Below are positions 33,807 to 42,532 of a stretch of DNA of 64,000 nt, in pieces (position 1 is the stretch's first letter; each line of letters opens with the position of its first letter). Under the pieces are notes generated by a model. That model was not told the origin of the DNA, ran no database searches, and saw nothing but the letters and a program-made list of their open reading frames with translations. The position numbers and the translations under genes were made by a program. The DNA lies in assembly GCF_017745095.1 (NCBI RefSeq), contig NZ_JAGHZZ010000022.1:1-64000 (forward strand), written 5' to 3'. The DNA is from Sporocytophaga sp. Lineage in GTDB: Bacteria; Bacteroidota; Bacteroidia; Cytophagales; Cytophagaceae.

Positions 33807-35060
33807 ATGAATAAGTTAATATATATCATCACATTTTCATACATGATTTTTATCTCTGCGTGTAATTCAGATCCGGAGAATAAAAATGAAGAGTATCATG
33901 AAGAAGAAAGTAGTGTTAAACTGACGGCCAGTCAGTATAAGAATGCCAGTATTGCTTTTGGTAAAGTTGAAATGAAAAATATCAGTTCTACTTTGCCGGT
34001 AAATGGCTTATTAGATGTGCCTCCTCAGAACCTAGTAACAGTTGCTGCCATGATGGGTGGATTTGTAAAATCAACCCATCTTTTACAAGGCATGAGAGTT
34101 AAGAAAGGAGAGGTTTTGGTAACAATACAAAATCCTGATTTTATCCAGATTCAACAGGACTACCTCAATAATAAGAGTAAACTTCTCTTCGCCGAGCAGG
34201 AATATAAAAGGCAGGAAGAACTGGCAAAGGATAATGTAGCTTCTCAAAAAACATTCCAGCAGGTTACTTCAGAATATCAAAGTCTTAAAGCCATGCATGA
34301 AGGTTTATTGGAGAAGCTTTCGATCCTGGGGATTAATCCATCTACGGTTGAAAATGGAGCGATTAAAAGCATTGTATCAATTGTCTCACCCATTAGCGGA
34401 TATGTTACTGCTGTTAATATAAACATCGGGAAGTATGTCAATCCGCAAGACCTGATCTGTGAAATCGTTGATACTGACCATTTGCATGCAGAGCTCACCG
34501 TTTTTGAGAAGGATGTATTTAAAGTGAAAGAAGGCCAGAAAATAAAATTTCAACTGGTAAATGAGGAGCACAAATTTAGAACAGCTACTGTTTATCTTAT
34601 AAACAGAAAAATTGGAGAAGACAGAACTGTAAGGGTACATGCTCACCTGGATAAAGAAGACAGGAATCTTTTACCCAATACTTATCTGAAAGCATTTATT
34701 GAGATCACAGATAATCTTACAACGGCATTACCAGACGAAGCTGTGGTTTCGTCAGGTGGGAAATATTTTATATTCATCAAAGATGAAGGTCATGGCCACA
34801 CGCACGAAGAAAGCGTACCTCATGAGAGAAATGATAAATATACTCCGGATCATAAAGGTGATGAAGGCAAACATAAAGAAGAAGTTTCAGAAGAATTTTC
34901 TTTCAAATCTATAGAAGTAAAGAAAGGCGTATCTCAGAATGGATTTACAGAAGTTATTTTACCTGAAGGTTTTGAAACTGATGCTGAGGTTGTGGTTAAA
35001 GGGGCATACGCTTTACTTTCAAAAATGAATAATTCTGAAGAGGAAGGACACGGTCACTAA
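33807..35060 (+). CDS. Periplasmic adaptor of the metal RND pump (CzcB-like lipoprotein)
   Basis: 417 residues, starting 8 bp after the pump gene. Signal with lipobox ISAC (Cys19). Core features are MMGGFVKSTHLLQGMRVKKGEVLVTIQNPDF (first lipoyl half), a helical hairpin (QQDYLNNKSKLLFAEQEYKRQEELAKDNVASQKTFQ), and SPISGYVTAVNINIGKYVNPQDLICEIVD (second half). Residues about 330-362 are an inserted His/Glu-rich loop (HGHTHEESVPHERND, DHKGDEGKHKEE), and the protein ends in EEGHGH; both are likely metal ligands for delivery to the pump. Confidence 0.92.
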   Translation: MNKLIYIITFSYMIFISACNSDPENKNEEYHEEESSVKLTASQYKNASIAFGKVEMKNISSTLPVNGLLDVPPQNLVTVAAMMGGFVKSTHLLQGMRVKKGEVLVTIQNPDFIQIQQDYLNNKSKLLFAEQEYKRQEELAKDNVASQKTFQQVTSEYQSLKAMHEGLLEKLSILGINPSTVENGAIKSIVSIVSPISGYVTAVNINIGKYVNPQDLICEIVDTDHLHAELTVFEKDVFKVKEGQKIKFQLVNEEHKFRTATVYLINRKIGEDRTVRVHAHLDKEDRNLLPNTYLKAFIEITDNLTTALPDEAVVSSGGKYFIFIKDEGHGHTHEESVPHERNDKYTPDHKGDEGKHKEEVSEEFSFKSIEVKKGVSQNGFTEVILPEGFETDAEVVVKGAYALLSKMNNSEEEGHGH

Positions 35061-35063
35061 AAA

Positions 35064-35120
35064 TCAGCCACAGTTTGGGCAACAGCAACAAAATATTCTT
35101 GCTGTTGTTCAAACTAATAG
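35064..35120 (+). repeat. Gene-end hairpin repeat, copy 2
   Basis: Stem 35074-35088 with 35099-35113 (TTTGGGCAACAGCAA against its complement, two G-T pairs), 10-base loop, four bases after the CzcB stop. The left arm is close to copy 1 at 17907-17968. No T run follows, so it looks more like an mRNA-end stabiliser or dispersed element than a classic terminator. Confidence 0.6.
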
Positions 35121-35202
35121 TTTATTTAATTAAAATTAATAAGATCTTAGAAGCGGCTATGTTGAAGAGTTATTCCGGCTGTGAGTTGGAGCGGTTTAAA
35201 AA

Positions 35203-35514
35203 CTAAAAATTTTCTTCTCCAAATGCTACAATGCTATCGAGGATGGGTAAAGCTTTTTCTCCCTTTTCAGTTAACTTATATTCCACTCTTGGAGGTACTT
35301 CAGCATAAGCTATTTTAGCTACTAGACCTGCATCCATAAGTTCCTTTAATTCCTGAATTAACATTTTTTCACTCACATCAGGGATCAAACGTTTCAGTTC
35401 ACCATATCTTTTGGCTCCATCACGCATCTTTCGGATTAGCATCACTTTCCATTTGCTTCCAACAAGCTTCATTGCTTTTCGGATACCGCAATCTTCATCC
35501 AAATTTTTTTTCAC
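35203..35514 (-). CDS. HxlR-family (DUF24) redox-type regulator
   Basis: 103 residues, a single winged helix: CGIRKAMKLVGSKWKVMLIRKM, RYGELKRLIPDVSEKMLIQELKELMDAGLV, PPRVEYKLTEKGEKALPIL. The conserved Cys9 near the N-terminus is the residue oxidised or alkylated in quinone- and aldehyde-sensing members (YodB, QorR). It is transcribed divergently from a quinone-oxidoreductase gene, the standard pairing, so it probably represses that gene until a reactive electrophile modifies Cys9. Confidence 0.9.
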   Translation of the reverse strand: MKKNLDEDCGIRKAMKLVGSKWKVMLIRKMRDGAKRYGELKRLIPDVSEKMLIQELKELMDAGLVAKIAYAEVPPRVEYKLTEKGEKALPILDSIVAFGEENF

Positions 35515-35559
35515 AAAATCTATAATTTTTCAGGCTTATAATCAGTAATTCTAACTTCT

Positions 35560-35590
35560 AAGTAAGCACCTTACCAAAAAGTAAGTACTT
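35560..35590. promoter_or_regulatory. Candidate HxlR operator: two 12-bp direct repeats
   Basis: AAGTAAGCACCT at 35560-35571 and AAGTAAGTACTT at 35579-35590, 19 bases apart start to start, in the divergent gap. The second is itself an inverted repeat (AAGTA-AG-TACTT). Paired direct repeats of this size match the way HxlR dimers bind. Confidence 0.5.
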
Positions 35591-35635
35591 GACTAAAGTA
35601 ATGAAATGCCTCAATTTTATCAAAAAAAAACTCTT

Positions 35636-36619
35636 ATGAAAGCGATTAACTTATATAACTACGGTACAGCAGAAACCTTACAATTTAATGAAACCCTCGT
35701 ACCACAAATTAATGAAGATCAGGTTTTGGTAAAAGTCTATGCAGCTTCTGTCAATCACATTGACGGATTAAAAGCTTCGGGTGCTATCCAACAAATTTAT
35801 CCTTTGCAGTTCCCATGGATTCCCGGGAGTGATTTTTCTGGTAAAATTGAGGCTTTGGGAAGCAAAGTTACTGGCTTTAAAGTTGGAGATGAAGTATACG
35901 GCAATAGCCCAACAGGAGGTGCCTATGCTGAATATGTTGCCGCAAATCCAAATGCCATCTCCCAAAAGCCAAAATCACTTTCGTTTATCGAAGCTGCTTC
36001 AGTTCCAGTTGTGGCGGGAACAGCGTGGCAAGGCTTGTTTAAATATGCTCATCTGATTTCAGGTCAGACTATTCTAATCCATGGTGGTGCAGGAGCAGTA
36101 GGGGCCTATGCTGTTCAGTTTGCTCATCAGGCTGGAGCTAAAGTTATTGTCACAGCTTCCGGGACTGATAAAGCATATCTTACTTCATTGGGGGCAGATG
36201 AGGTAATAGATTATAAAACAAATACCTTCGAATCAATGGTGAATGATGTTGATGTTGTTTTTGATCTTGTAGGAGGAGAAGTTCAAAAACGTTCTTATTC
36301 AATTATAAAAAAAGGAGGATATCTGATTGCTACAAATCAACCAGTATCTGAAGAAGATGCCTTAAAGCACAAGTTTTCCGGGATCTTTATGCATCATGTT
36401 CCTTCAAGCAAAGATCTGTCGTATTTTGCTGAGTTATTTGATAAAGGCTTATTAAAAGCAGATATTGCAAAAGTGTTTTCCATTGAAAAAACAAGTGAAG
36501 CATGGAAAGCCCTTTCATTAAATCTTCCTGGAAAGATTCTTCCTCATACAGATAAAAATTATTCATGGCAAGATAAGAAACATGGAAAAATCGTACTCGA
36601 ACTTTTTAACTCATATTAA
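35636..36619 (+). CDS. NADPH:quinone oxidoreductase-like zinc-free MDR enzyme
   Basis: 327 residues from MKAINLYNYG, the usual family start; an upstream ATG at 35606 adds ten unlikely residues. MDR fold: ASVNHIDGLKASG, FPWIPGSDFSGKIEALGSKV, GDEVYGNSPTGGAYAEYVA, and the NADP-binding ILIHGGAGAVGAYAVQFAHQAGAKVIVTAS. It lacks zinc-ligand Cys residues, so it is of the quinone oxidoreductase (zeta-crystallin) branch and reduces quinones or enones. Divergent HxlR gene upstream; strong terminator downstream. Confidence 0.9.
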   Translation: MKAINLYNYGTAETLQFNETLVPQINEDQVLVKVYAASVNHIDGLKASGAIQQIYPLQFPWIPGSDFSGKIEALGSKVTGFKVGDEVYGNSPTGGAYAEYVAANPNAISQKPKSLSFIEAASVPVVAGTAWQGLFKYAHLISGQTILIHGGAGAVGAYAVQFAHQAGAKVIVTASGTDKAYLTSLGADEVIDYKTNTFESMVNDVDVVFDLVGGEVQKRSYSIIKKGGYLIATNQPVSEEDALKHKFSGIFMHHVPSSKDLSYFAELFDKGLLKADIAKVFSIEKTSEAWKALSLNLPGKILPHTDKNYSWQDKKHGKIVLELFNSY

Positions 36620-36633
36620 AAGTCAAATGTAAA

Positions 36634-36664
36634 AAGACACCTCTTCAAAGGTGTCTTATTTTTT
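36634..36664 (+). terminator. Intrinsic terminator of the oxidoreductase gene
   Basis: Arms AAGACACCT (36634-36642) and AGGTGTCTT (36649-36657), 6-base loop, then ATTTTTT. Confidence 0.88.
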
Positions 36665-36858
36665 AGAACCTCATTAAACAAAATTTGATACAATATTCAA
36701 GATTTACAGGCTGTTAAGTTTTTACAGTAGATTGTAAATTAATATAAAACTACCACCATGAGACAACAAAACTTGAGCCTTCTAAAGTATAAGTTTGCCT
36801 TTATGTTAAGTATTTTCCTTATATTTCGGAGTTAGGACGTTTAACAGGATAAACAAAT

Positions 36859-38049
36859 ATGATAATTGAACCTAGAATGAGAGGATTTATTTGTTTGACC
36901 GCTCATCCAAAAGGATGTGAGGCAAATGTATTAAATCAAATTCAGTACACCCAACCTAAGGGACAGATTAAAGGGCCTAAAAATGTGCTCGTAATAGGTG
37001 CTTCGACAGGCTTTGGTCTTGCTTCAAGAATTGTAAGTGCTTTTGGTGCCGGAGCTTCCACAATTGGTGTTTTCTTTGAAAAGGCACCATCGGAAGGCAA
37101 AACAGCTTCACCGGGATGGTATAACAGCGCTGCCTTTCAAAAAGAAGCAAAAAAAGCAGGCCTTTATGCAAAAAGCATTAATGGTGACGCTTTTTCTGAT
37201 GATATCAAAAACAAAACCATTGACCTGATAAAAAAAGATCTGGGTAAAGTAGACCTGGTAATATACAGCTTGGCTTCTCCGGTGAGAACCAATCCAAAAA
37301 CCGGGATTACTCACCGTTCGGTACTTAAGCCTATCGGTCAGAGCTATACCAATAAAACAGTAGATTTCCATACTGGTGTGGTTTCCAGCATTTCCATCAA
37401 TCCTTCTACTGAAGAAGATATTGAAAATACCGTAGCTGTAATGGGTGGAGAAGATTGGCAAATGTGGATCGATGCTCTTTTAAATGCAGGAGCTCTGTCT
37501 GACAATGCAACAACGATTGCATACTCGTACATAGGACCTGCACTTACCGAGCCTGTTTATCGCAAAGGAACAATTGGAAAAGCTAAAGATCACTTGGAAG
37601 AGACTGCTTTTAAAATAACTGATTCGTTAAAAAAGTTAAACGGAAAGGCATATGTTTCTGTGAATAAAGCATTGGTTACTCAGGCTAGTTCGGCTATTCC
37701 TGTAATTCCTTTATACATCTCACTTCTGTATAAAACAATGAAGGAAAAAGGGATTCATGAAGGATGTATTGAGCAGATAGATCGTTTGTTCAGAGAACGT
37801 TTGTATACAGGGCAGGAAATACCTACTGATGATAAAGGGAGAATAAGAATAGATGATTGGGAAATGAGAGCTGATGTTCAGGATAAAGTGGCTGAACTAT
37901 GGGAGCAGGCTACTAGCGAAACTTTGCCTGTAATCGGCGACTTGCAGGGATATAAATCAGATTTTCTGAATCTGTTTGGTTTTAATTTTTCTAACGTCAA
38001 CTATTTAGAAGACGTTAATGAAAATACACAGATAGAAGAGTTGCAATAA
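36859..38049 (+). CDS. fabV: Trans-2-enoyl-ACP/CoA reductase, FabV type
   Basis: 396 residues, the normal FabV length. Visible family features are MIIEPRMRGFICLTAHPKGCEANV, the NADH-binding LVIGASTGFGLASRI, LVIYSLASPVRTNP, the active-site Tyr/Lys region SYIGPALTEPVYRKGTIGKAKDHLE (YxxxxxxxxK), and the end LFGFNFSNVNYLEDVN. It carries out the last reduction of each fatty-acid elongation round and is naturally triclosan-tolerant in other bacteria. A possible -7 box TAAGTTTG lies at 36790, though its TTG partner is too close (14 bases). Confidence 0.95.
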   Translation: MIIEPRMRGFICLTAHPKGCEANVLNQIQYTQPKGQIKGPKNVLVIGASTGFGLASRIVSAFGAGASTIGVFFEKAPSEGKTASPGWYNSAAFQKEAKKAGLYAKSINGDAFSDDIKNKTIDLIKKDLGKVDLVIYSLASPVRTNPKTGITHRSVLKPIGQSYTNKTVDFHTGVVSSISINPSTEEDIENTVAVMGGEDWQMWIDALLNAGALSDNATTIAYSYIGPALTEPVYRKGTIGKAKDHLEETAFKITDSLKKLNGKAYVSVNKALVTQASSAIPVIPLYISLLYKTMKEKGIHEGCIEQIDRLFRERLYTGQEIPTDDKGRIRIDDWEMRADVQDKVAELWEQATSETLPVIGDLQGYKSDFLNLFGFNFSNVNYLEDVNENTQIEELQ

Positions 38050-38076
38050 TTTTGTTAGAATTTTAATTGAACAAAG

Positions 38077-38111
38077 TGCCTTCAATTATCATAATTGAAG
38101 GCATTATTTTT
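38077..38111 (+). terminator. Intrinsic terminator of fabV
   Basis: A 13-bp stem (38077-38089 with 38091-38103) followed by TTATTTTTTT. Confidence 0.88.
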
Positions 38112-38196
38112 TTAGATTGATCGTTGCTTATTAATTTTTAAATACTACTTCAGAAATTACTATCTAGATAAAAGTCATATTATAGTATTATTTGCA

Positions 38197-38562
38197 ATGG
38201 AAACCATATTTACTTTTAAAGAACAAATTGGTAAACGAGGATATTATGCTGAATTATCAATTCGTGTTGAAAAGAAAAGATCTATTAACAATTATCCTCA
38301 AATAATTTTTAACGGATTAAATAAAGAAAATGAAGAATGGATATCAGCGTTTCGTTTTGGTGCAGATTTATTTTTGGAAAAACATTGGAAGGAAACGTCA
38401 GATATACTAGTTATAATTGATTATTTTTTCTGGTATCCTCGTGATACAACAATGATGGTTACTGCATTTGTAATGTATAATGCACTGTGTCAGATTTATG
38501 ATATTAAATTGAATAAAATTATTTTTGATAAAGAGCAAGAATGTTTCTTAGTTACCCCATGA
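38197..38562 (+). CDS. Hypothetical protein, 121 residues
   Basis: Soluble, mixed alpha/beta protein with many aromatic residues (FGADLFLEKHWKE, IDYFFWYPRDTTMMVTAFVMYNALCQIYDI). No signal peptide and no recognised family. It lies alone between the fabV terminator and a broken VOC gene. Coding is likely from residue composition and an uninterrupted frame; function unknown. Confidence 0.6.
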   Translation: METIFTFKEQIGKRGYYAELSIRVEKKRSINNYPQIIFNGLNKENEEWISAFRFGADLFLEKHWKETSDILVIIDYFFWYPRDTTMMVTAFVMYNALCQIYDIKLNKIIFDKEQECFLVTP

Positions 38563-38573
38563 TGAACTAAAAG

Positions 38574-38788
38574 GTGAAACCAAGAATCTTTGTATTGACA
38601 TTAGTAGTAGCAGACTTGGAAAAATCAATTGAGTTTTATCGTGACAGACTTGAATTGTCAACCGAATAATTATCGGAAAGGAATTGGAATATGGTGCTGT
38701 GGCTTTCCTTTACCTGAAAAATGGTCTCAAGCTAGCTTTTTGGCCTAGAAAGAGTATCTCAAATGATAGGGGTGATAGAGAATGTTAA
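38574..38788 (+). pseudogene. Remnant of a glyoxalase-fold (VOC) gene
   Basis: The first frame from GTG 38574 reads VKPRIFVLTLVVADLEKSIEFYRD, a typical VOC N-terminus, and stops at 38667. The next frame (38669-38788) continues the same fold with IIGKELEYGAVAFLYLKNGLKLAFWPRKS and then stops. So there is one frameshift, and the second half of the domain is missing: about 70 residues remain of the usual 125. The frame assignments are read directly; the family is from memory. Confidence 0.7.
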
Positions 38789-38845
38789 ACTAATCAGTTA
38801 TAAAAAGATTCCAGCCTGATACACAAGCCGGAATCTTTCAATTAT

Positions 38846-41416
38846 TTATCTTATGATCAGTTTTTCCGTATAATTTTTTGTCTCTGAAGTAATCTTTAAA
38901 TAATAAACACCTGGACTGAGTTTTTGTGTATTAACCCTCAATGGCCCATCTTTGAGCCTTGATAAATCTCCGTTAAATACCACTTCTGATAAGCCTTTTA
39001 AATCATAAATTTCTATAATTCCATGAACCGGCTCTTCTTCATTTAATGAAATATCTACATACTCCGTTGATGGATTAGGATAACATCTTACTGAACTTTG
39101 TGAATCTGTATAATTATCTCCCACTCTTGGACTGCTATATACTACATTAAAAGTATATGTTCTTGTTTTTCCTTCAATACCACTTCCATATACTCCTGTA
39201 TAGGCAGTTGTCTGGATCGTATTTACTCCGGCTGTGAGGGTTCCTTTATTTGATATACCATTTGCATCACCGAAAAGGCTGTAGGGAGCCGCGTTTTCCA
39301 TAACATTTAGAGCTCCGTTGTTATAATTTATACGCACACTTCCAACAACTCCATGAGTATATGCAGTTACAGAAACTTTCTCTCCATAGACAAGGTTAAT
39401 TGTATTACCATTTTCCGTGTGAATTTCTTGGGTTCCGTTTATTAGCCCATAAATAACAAGCTCATAGACCGATGGATTAGTTACATCAATAGAAAAAGTA
39501 ATTGAGCTTGTTTTCAGCAAGGCCCCGTTTCCATTAGATCCTGAATATTCCTTGGCGACGACGGTGAAAGTATCAGAGCGTACATAATTCCAGGAATTGA
39601 AGTTTCCATTATTGTCACCTGCCAGAGAATAGGGGGCGACATTTTCTACTGAAAACTGGCTACCATTTAAAGTAAATGAAACACTCTTCGAATTATAAAC
39701 AGGATTGTATTTTACGTTTATCTTAGTAGAGCCATCCAATGAGACATTCATTTGATTTCTGATCCTTGTGATATAGGAATCGCTATCGGAGTCAATCAGA
39801 GTAAAAGCGCCAGGTTCATTATCACAGGAATTCAGGTTTCCGTCATAGATCCATAATTTAGTTATATCTCCTCCTGGCTTATACGGATTATAGGTTGTGA
39901 AAATGATTTTGGAATTCAGTTCAGTGAAATTACTACTTCCTGCAAGGGATATGCCGCAAGCATTTCTGACAGATCGCGTAGTGGTAAGATCTGAAACGAA
40001 AAGCTGATTATAGTCATCGCTGTATATTGGACTATCATATTCGGACGGACCGTCTATGGCAACAAAGTACAATTTATTACCTATAACCAATGGTTTGCCA
40101 TCATATGGACCATATTCTGAAGGTGTAAAATGTGAACCATTGCCGGGAGTCCCGTCAGTTTTATAAAATCCTAACCAGGTCATCTGGCCCATATCCCCTA
40201 AAACAACCTGGTTGCCAACTGGAAATAAACCATGTAAATAGTTGTCAGGACCGAATGTGGTGAGGAATGTTCCTGCAACTGTTCCATCAGAGATGAGCAG
40301 GTTAAAATTTCCACCTCTGTCAAACACTGCATAATATTTTCCATTATGGAAGAGAGAAGTTAACTTATATTCTCTCCAATGATCGTTCAGGATTTTAAAT
40401 TGTTCTGTACCGGCAGCTGTCCCATCTGTCTTCCATATATAACCTTTCATATCATTCTCATCAGAAATAAGAAAATATACATTTCCTGAATCAGCATATA
40501 GAAGATCAATTAACCACCAATAAGAGTTGACTTTAATTCTTGTAACTAGACTTGTTCCGGCGGAGGTCCCATTTGTTTTCCAAAGTTCTGCCGAATCAGC
40601 CGTAACTTTTCCAATAAAGTACTGAAACCCGCCAGTGGTTAAAACTGTGTCTCCGTTAAAGCCATTGATAGCACCGGGAGCCACATCTTTTACAATGTCA
40701 GTACCTGAAGTGGTTCCATCTGTAATATATAGCTCGCCTCCGTTTGTTCCATTGTCTCCTTTGAAATAAACTTTTCCTCCCGATACCCATGGACCTCCTG
40801 CATATCCACTGGTAGAGCCTGAGCTCACATCTTTCAGCAGAAATGTACCGGTAGTTGTGCCATCAGTCCTCCACAACTCCTTGCCATTAGCTGCAGTCGT
40901 TGCCTGAAAATAAAAGATTCCGTTATGAGAAACAGATTTAGATGTACCAAATCCATCTCCGCTTCCGGCTTCAATGTCTTTTAATAATATTGTACCTGCT
41001 ATTGATCCGTCTGTTCTATAGAGTTCGTTTCCTGTGGCTGTTTCCTTAGCAGAAAAATATAAATAGCTTCCTGTAGTTGAAAGGTATTTTATACTTCCAT
41101 ATACATAAGTCTTTAATAAAACAGTACCGGAATTAGTACCGTCACTCTTCCAGAGTTCAGTTCCTCCCTTTATAAAATAAAGTAATCCATTGGACTCATA
41201 GAAATTGTTGATTCCCGAAAGGCCCGACTTTACAAATGAAGTTCCGGAGACTGTCCCATCAGTCTTCATAAGAGAATCATTTGTGGCGAAAAATACAAAG
41301 TTTGCAGCTTTTACAAAGCCAGCGCTGTTGTTTGAAATTACCCTCAGCTGTTGTGGCTGGGAAAAACCAATTTGACCTAACAACAAGGCCAAAAAGAGTA
41401 GATTTAATTTTCTCAT
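38846..41416 (-). CDS. Large secreted ELWxxDGT-repeat protein with T9SS sorting tail
   Basis: 856 residues. Signal peptide (1-19, ending in FSQ). Residues about 45-470 carry about nine copies of an ELWxTDGTxxGT-type repeat (ELWKSDGTNSGT, ELYRTDGSIAGT, ELWRTDGTTTGT and others), spaced near 45-55 residues, expected to form a beta-propeller. Two Ig-like segments follow with a paired AAPYSLFGD / VAPYSLAGD motif (about 570-755). The last 80 residues are a type A T9SS tail (RCYPNPSTEYVDISL, GVYYLKITSETKNYTEKLIIR). It is exported and anchored or released at the surface. Role unknown; possibly adhesion. Confidence 0.9.
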   Translation of the reverse strand: MRKLNLLFLALLLGQIGFSQPQQLRVISNNSAGFVKAANFVFFATNDSLMKTDGTVSGTSFVKSGLSGINNFYESNGLLYFIKGGTELWKSDGTNSGTVLLKTYVYGSIKYLSTTGSYLYFSAKETATGNELYRTDGSIAGTILLKDIEAGSGDGFGTSKSVSHNGIFYFQATTAANGKELWRTDGTTTGTFLLKDVSSGSTSGYAGGPWVSGGKVYFKGDNGTNGGELYITDGTTSGTDIVKDVAPGAINGFNGDTVLTTGGFQYFIGKVTADSAELWKTNGTSAGTSLVTRIKVNSYWWLIDLLYADSGNVYFLISDENDMKGYIWKTDGTAAGTEQFKILNDHWREYKLTSLFHNGKYYAVFDRGGNFNLLISDGTVAGTFLTTFGPDNYLHGLFPVGNQVVLGDMGQMTWLGFYKTDGTPGNGSHFTPSEYGPYDGKPLVIGNKLYFVAIDGPSEYDSPIYSDDYNQLFVSDLTTTRSVRNACGISLAGSSNFTELNSKIIFTTYNPYKPGGDITKLWIYDGNLNSCDNEPGAFTLIDSDSDSYITRIRNQMNVSLDGSTKINVKYNPVYNSKSVSFTLNGSQFSVENVAPYSLAGDNNGNFNSWNYVRSDTFTVVAKEYSGSNGNGALLKTSSITFSIDVTNPSVYELVIYGLINGTQEIHTENGNTINLVYGEKVSVTAYTHGVVGSVRINYNNGALNVMENAAPYSLFGDANGISNKGTLTAGVNTIQTTAYTGVYGSGIEGKTRTYTFNVVYSSPRVGDNYTDSQSSVRCYPNPSTEYVDISLNEEEPVHGIIEIYDLKGLSEVVFNGDLSRLKDGPLRVNTQKLSPGVYYLKITSETKNYTEKLIIR

Positions 41417-41800
41417 AGGTTTATTTTTATTTAAAAAATATTAAAACCTTATGATGGCTTAATTGTTAGGGAAAAATGTATTTTCTTTAAATAATAATTT
41501 TAAAATGACATCTTAAGTGTGTTTTATTTTACATTAGAATGTATTGTTGTGTAGGGAAGAATAACTAGGTCCTTAAGTTTGAATTTTCCAGGCTTACACC
41601 GGAGCATTCAGGTGGTTTTCTCATTGTTGCAGGAATGATTCGGATTCTTTGGGAAACATATTAAATTAAAAGTCTATGTTTTAAAGTCATTAGGTCTAAA
41701 CATTCTTCATTGCAGATAATTGAGCATTAATTAAATTCAGTAAAAGTGAGTCTTACCTATAAAGAACCAATTTCAACGAAGGACTTAACTACTCAGATAA
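41417..41800. other. AT-rich intergenic region between divergent genes
   Basis: 384 bases; promoters for the repeat protein (minus) and the SLATT-like gene (plus) must lie here, but no consensus pair or convincing ORF was found. Confidence 0.5.
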
Positions 41801-42247
41801 ATGAAAATAAAAGAGCTAAATGAGGACCTGATTTATAAAAGTGTACAACTGTGGATTGATAAAATCAGAAACAAAAAAAGAAGATATGCCGCATTCTATA
41901 AGGTTTCCAGAGTTCTGACATTTTTCGGAAGTGCTTCCATTACAATTATTGTAGGATGGAAGAAGCCAGAGGAATTGGAAATGTCTTCGGCAAATTTAAT
42001 ACTTTTAATAAGTGCATTTATCGCATTTACAGCTGCAATTGAAGGATTATTTGATCTTAAGGATAAAGCTAAAAGCTACGATGTTTTCTTATTTGAATTG
42101 AGAAGGCTGAGAGATCGAATGTCTTATGATTACAGCAAAGATCAAAAGCTTTACGAACAAAATAAAGATCAATACTTCAGTAAATATGAAGGAATCCTGA
42201 ATGCTCAAAAAATGATTATTGAAAACTCTTATGAATCGGAGGAATAG
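41801..42247 (+). CDS. Two-helix membrane protein, SLATT/DUF4231-like
   Basis: 148 residues. An N-terminal charged helix (YKSVQLWIDKIRNKKRRYAAFYK) leads into two membrane helices (about 38-56 and 64-84, separated by KKPEELEMSS), then a charged C-terminal helix (FDLKDKAKSYDVFLFELRRLRDRMSYDY). That plan is the one of SLATT and DUF4231 proteins, thought to be membrane effectors when joined to nucleotide-signal enzymes. Here it stands alone with no nucleotidyltransferase or SLOG gene nearby, so a defence role is not supported. Confidence 0.55.
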   Translation: MKIKELNEDLIYKSVQLWIDKIRNKKRRYAAFYKVSRVLTFFGSASITIIVGWKKPEELEMSSANLILLISAFIAFTAAIEGLFDLKDKAKSYDVFLFELRRLRDRMSYDYSKDQKLYEQNKDQYFSKYEGILNAQKMIIENSYESEE

Positions 42248-42532
42248 AGTGCCTTCTCAATAATTATATCGAATGTTTCCATCCTGAGGCCGGGGAGATG
42301 GGATGAGATGATTTAATGTTTAAACATTTTTTTATTTTGAGGGTTACTTTACCTATATTTGACTGTAGGTGAATTGAATAAAGAAAACTTATCTCTTTGG
42401 TTGATCTAGCAGGAGTGTGCAAAACTGAATTGTCAAAGATTTGCGATCACCTGCATGGAATAGGACTAATGTGGGAATGTTCTTTTTCCTAGGATGTATT
42501 TAACTCTATAACCTTATAAACATTATTCTACC
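42248..42532. other. Intergenic region with a 14-bp palindrome
   Basis: Contains AATGTTTAAACATT at 42315-42328 followed by a T-rich run, possibly the end signal of the SLATT-like gene. A 33-codon open frame at about 42390-42490 has no start codon and is probably chance. Confidence 0.35.

Noticed and set aside
41801-42247. Nucleotide-signal defence system around the SLATT-like protein
   Set aside because: No nucleotidyltransferase, SLOG, TIR or nuclease gene within reach on either side.
42390-42490. HTH-like reading (VDLAGVCKTELSKICDHLHGIG) in the gap before the cupredoxin gene
   Set aside because: Open for only about 33 codons, preceded by a stop, and lacks a start codon; too short to call a remnant.
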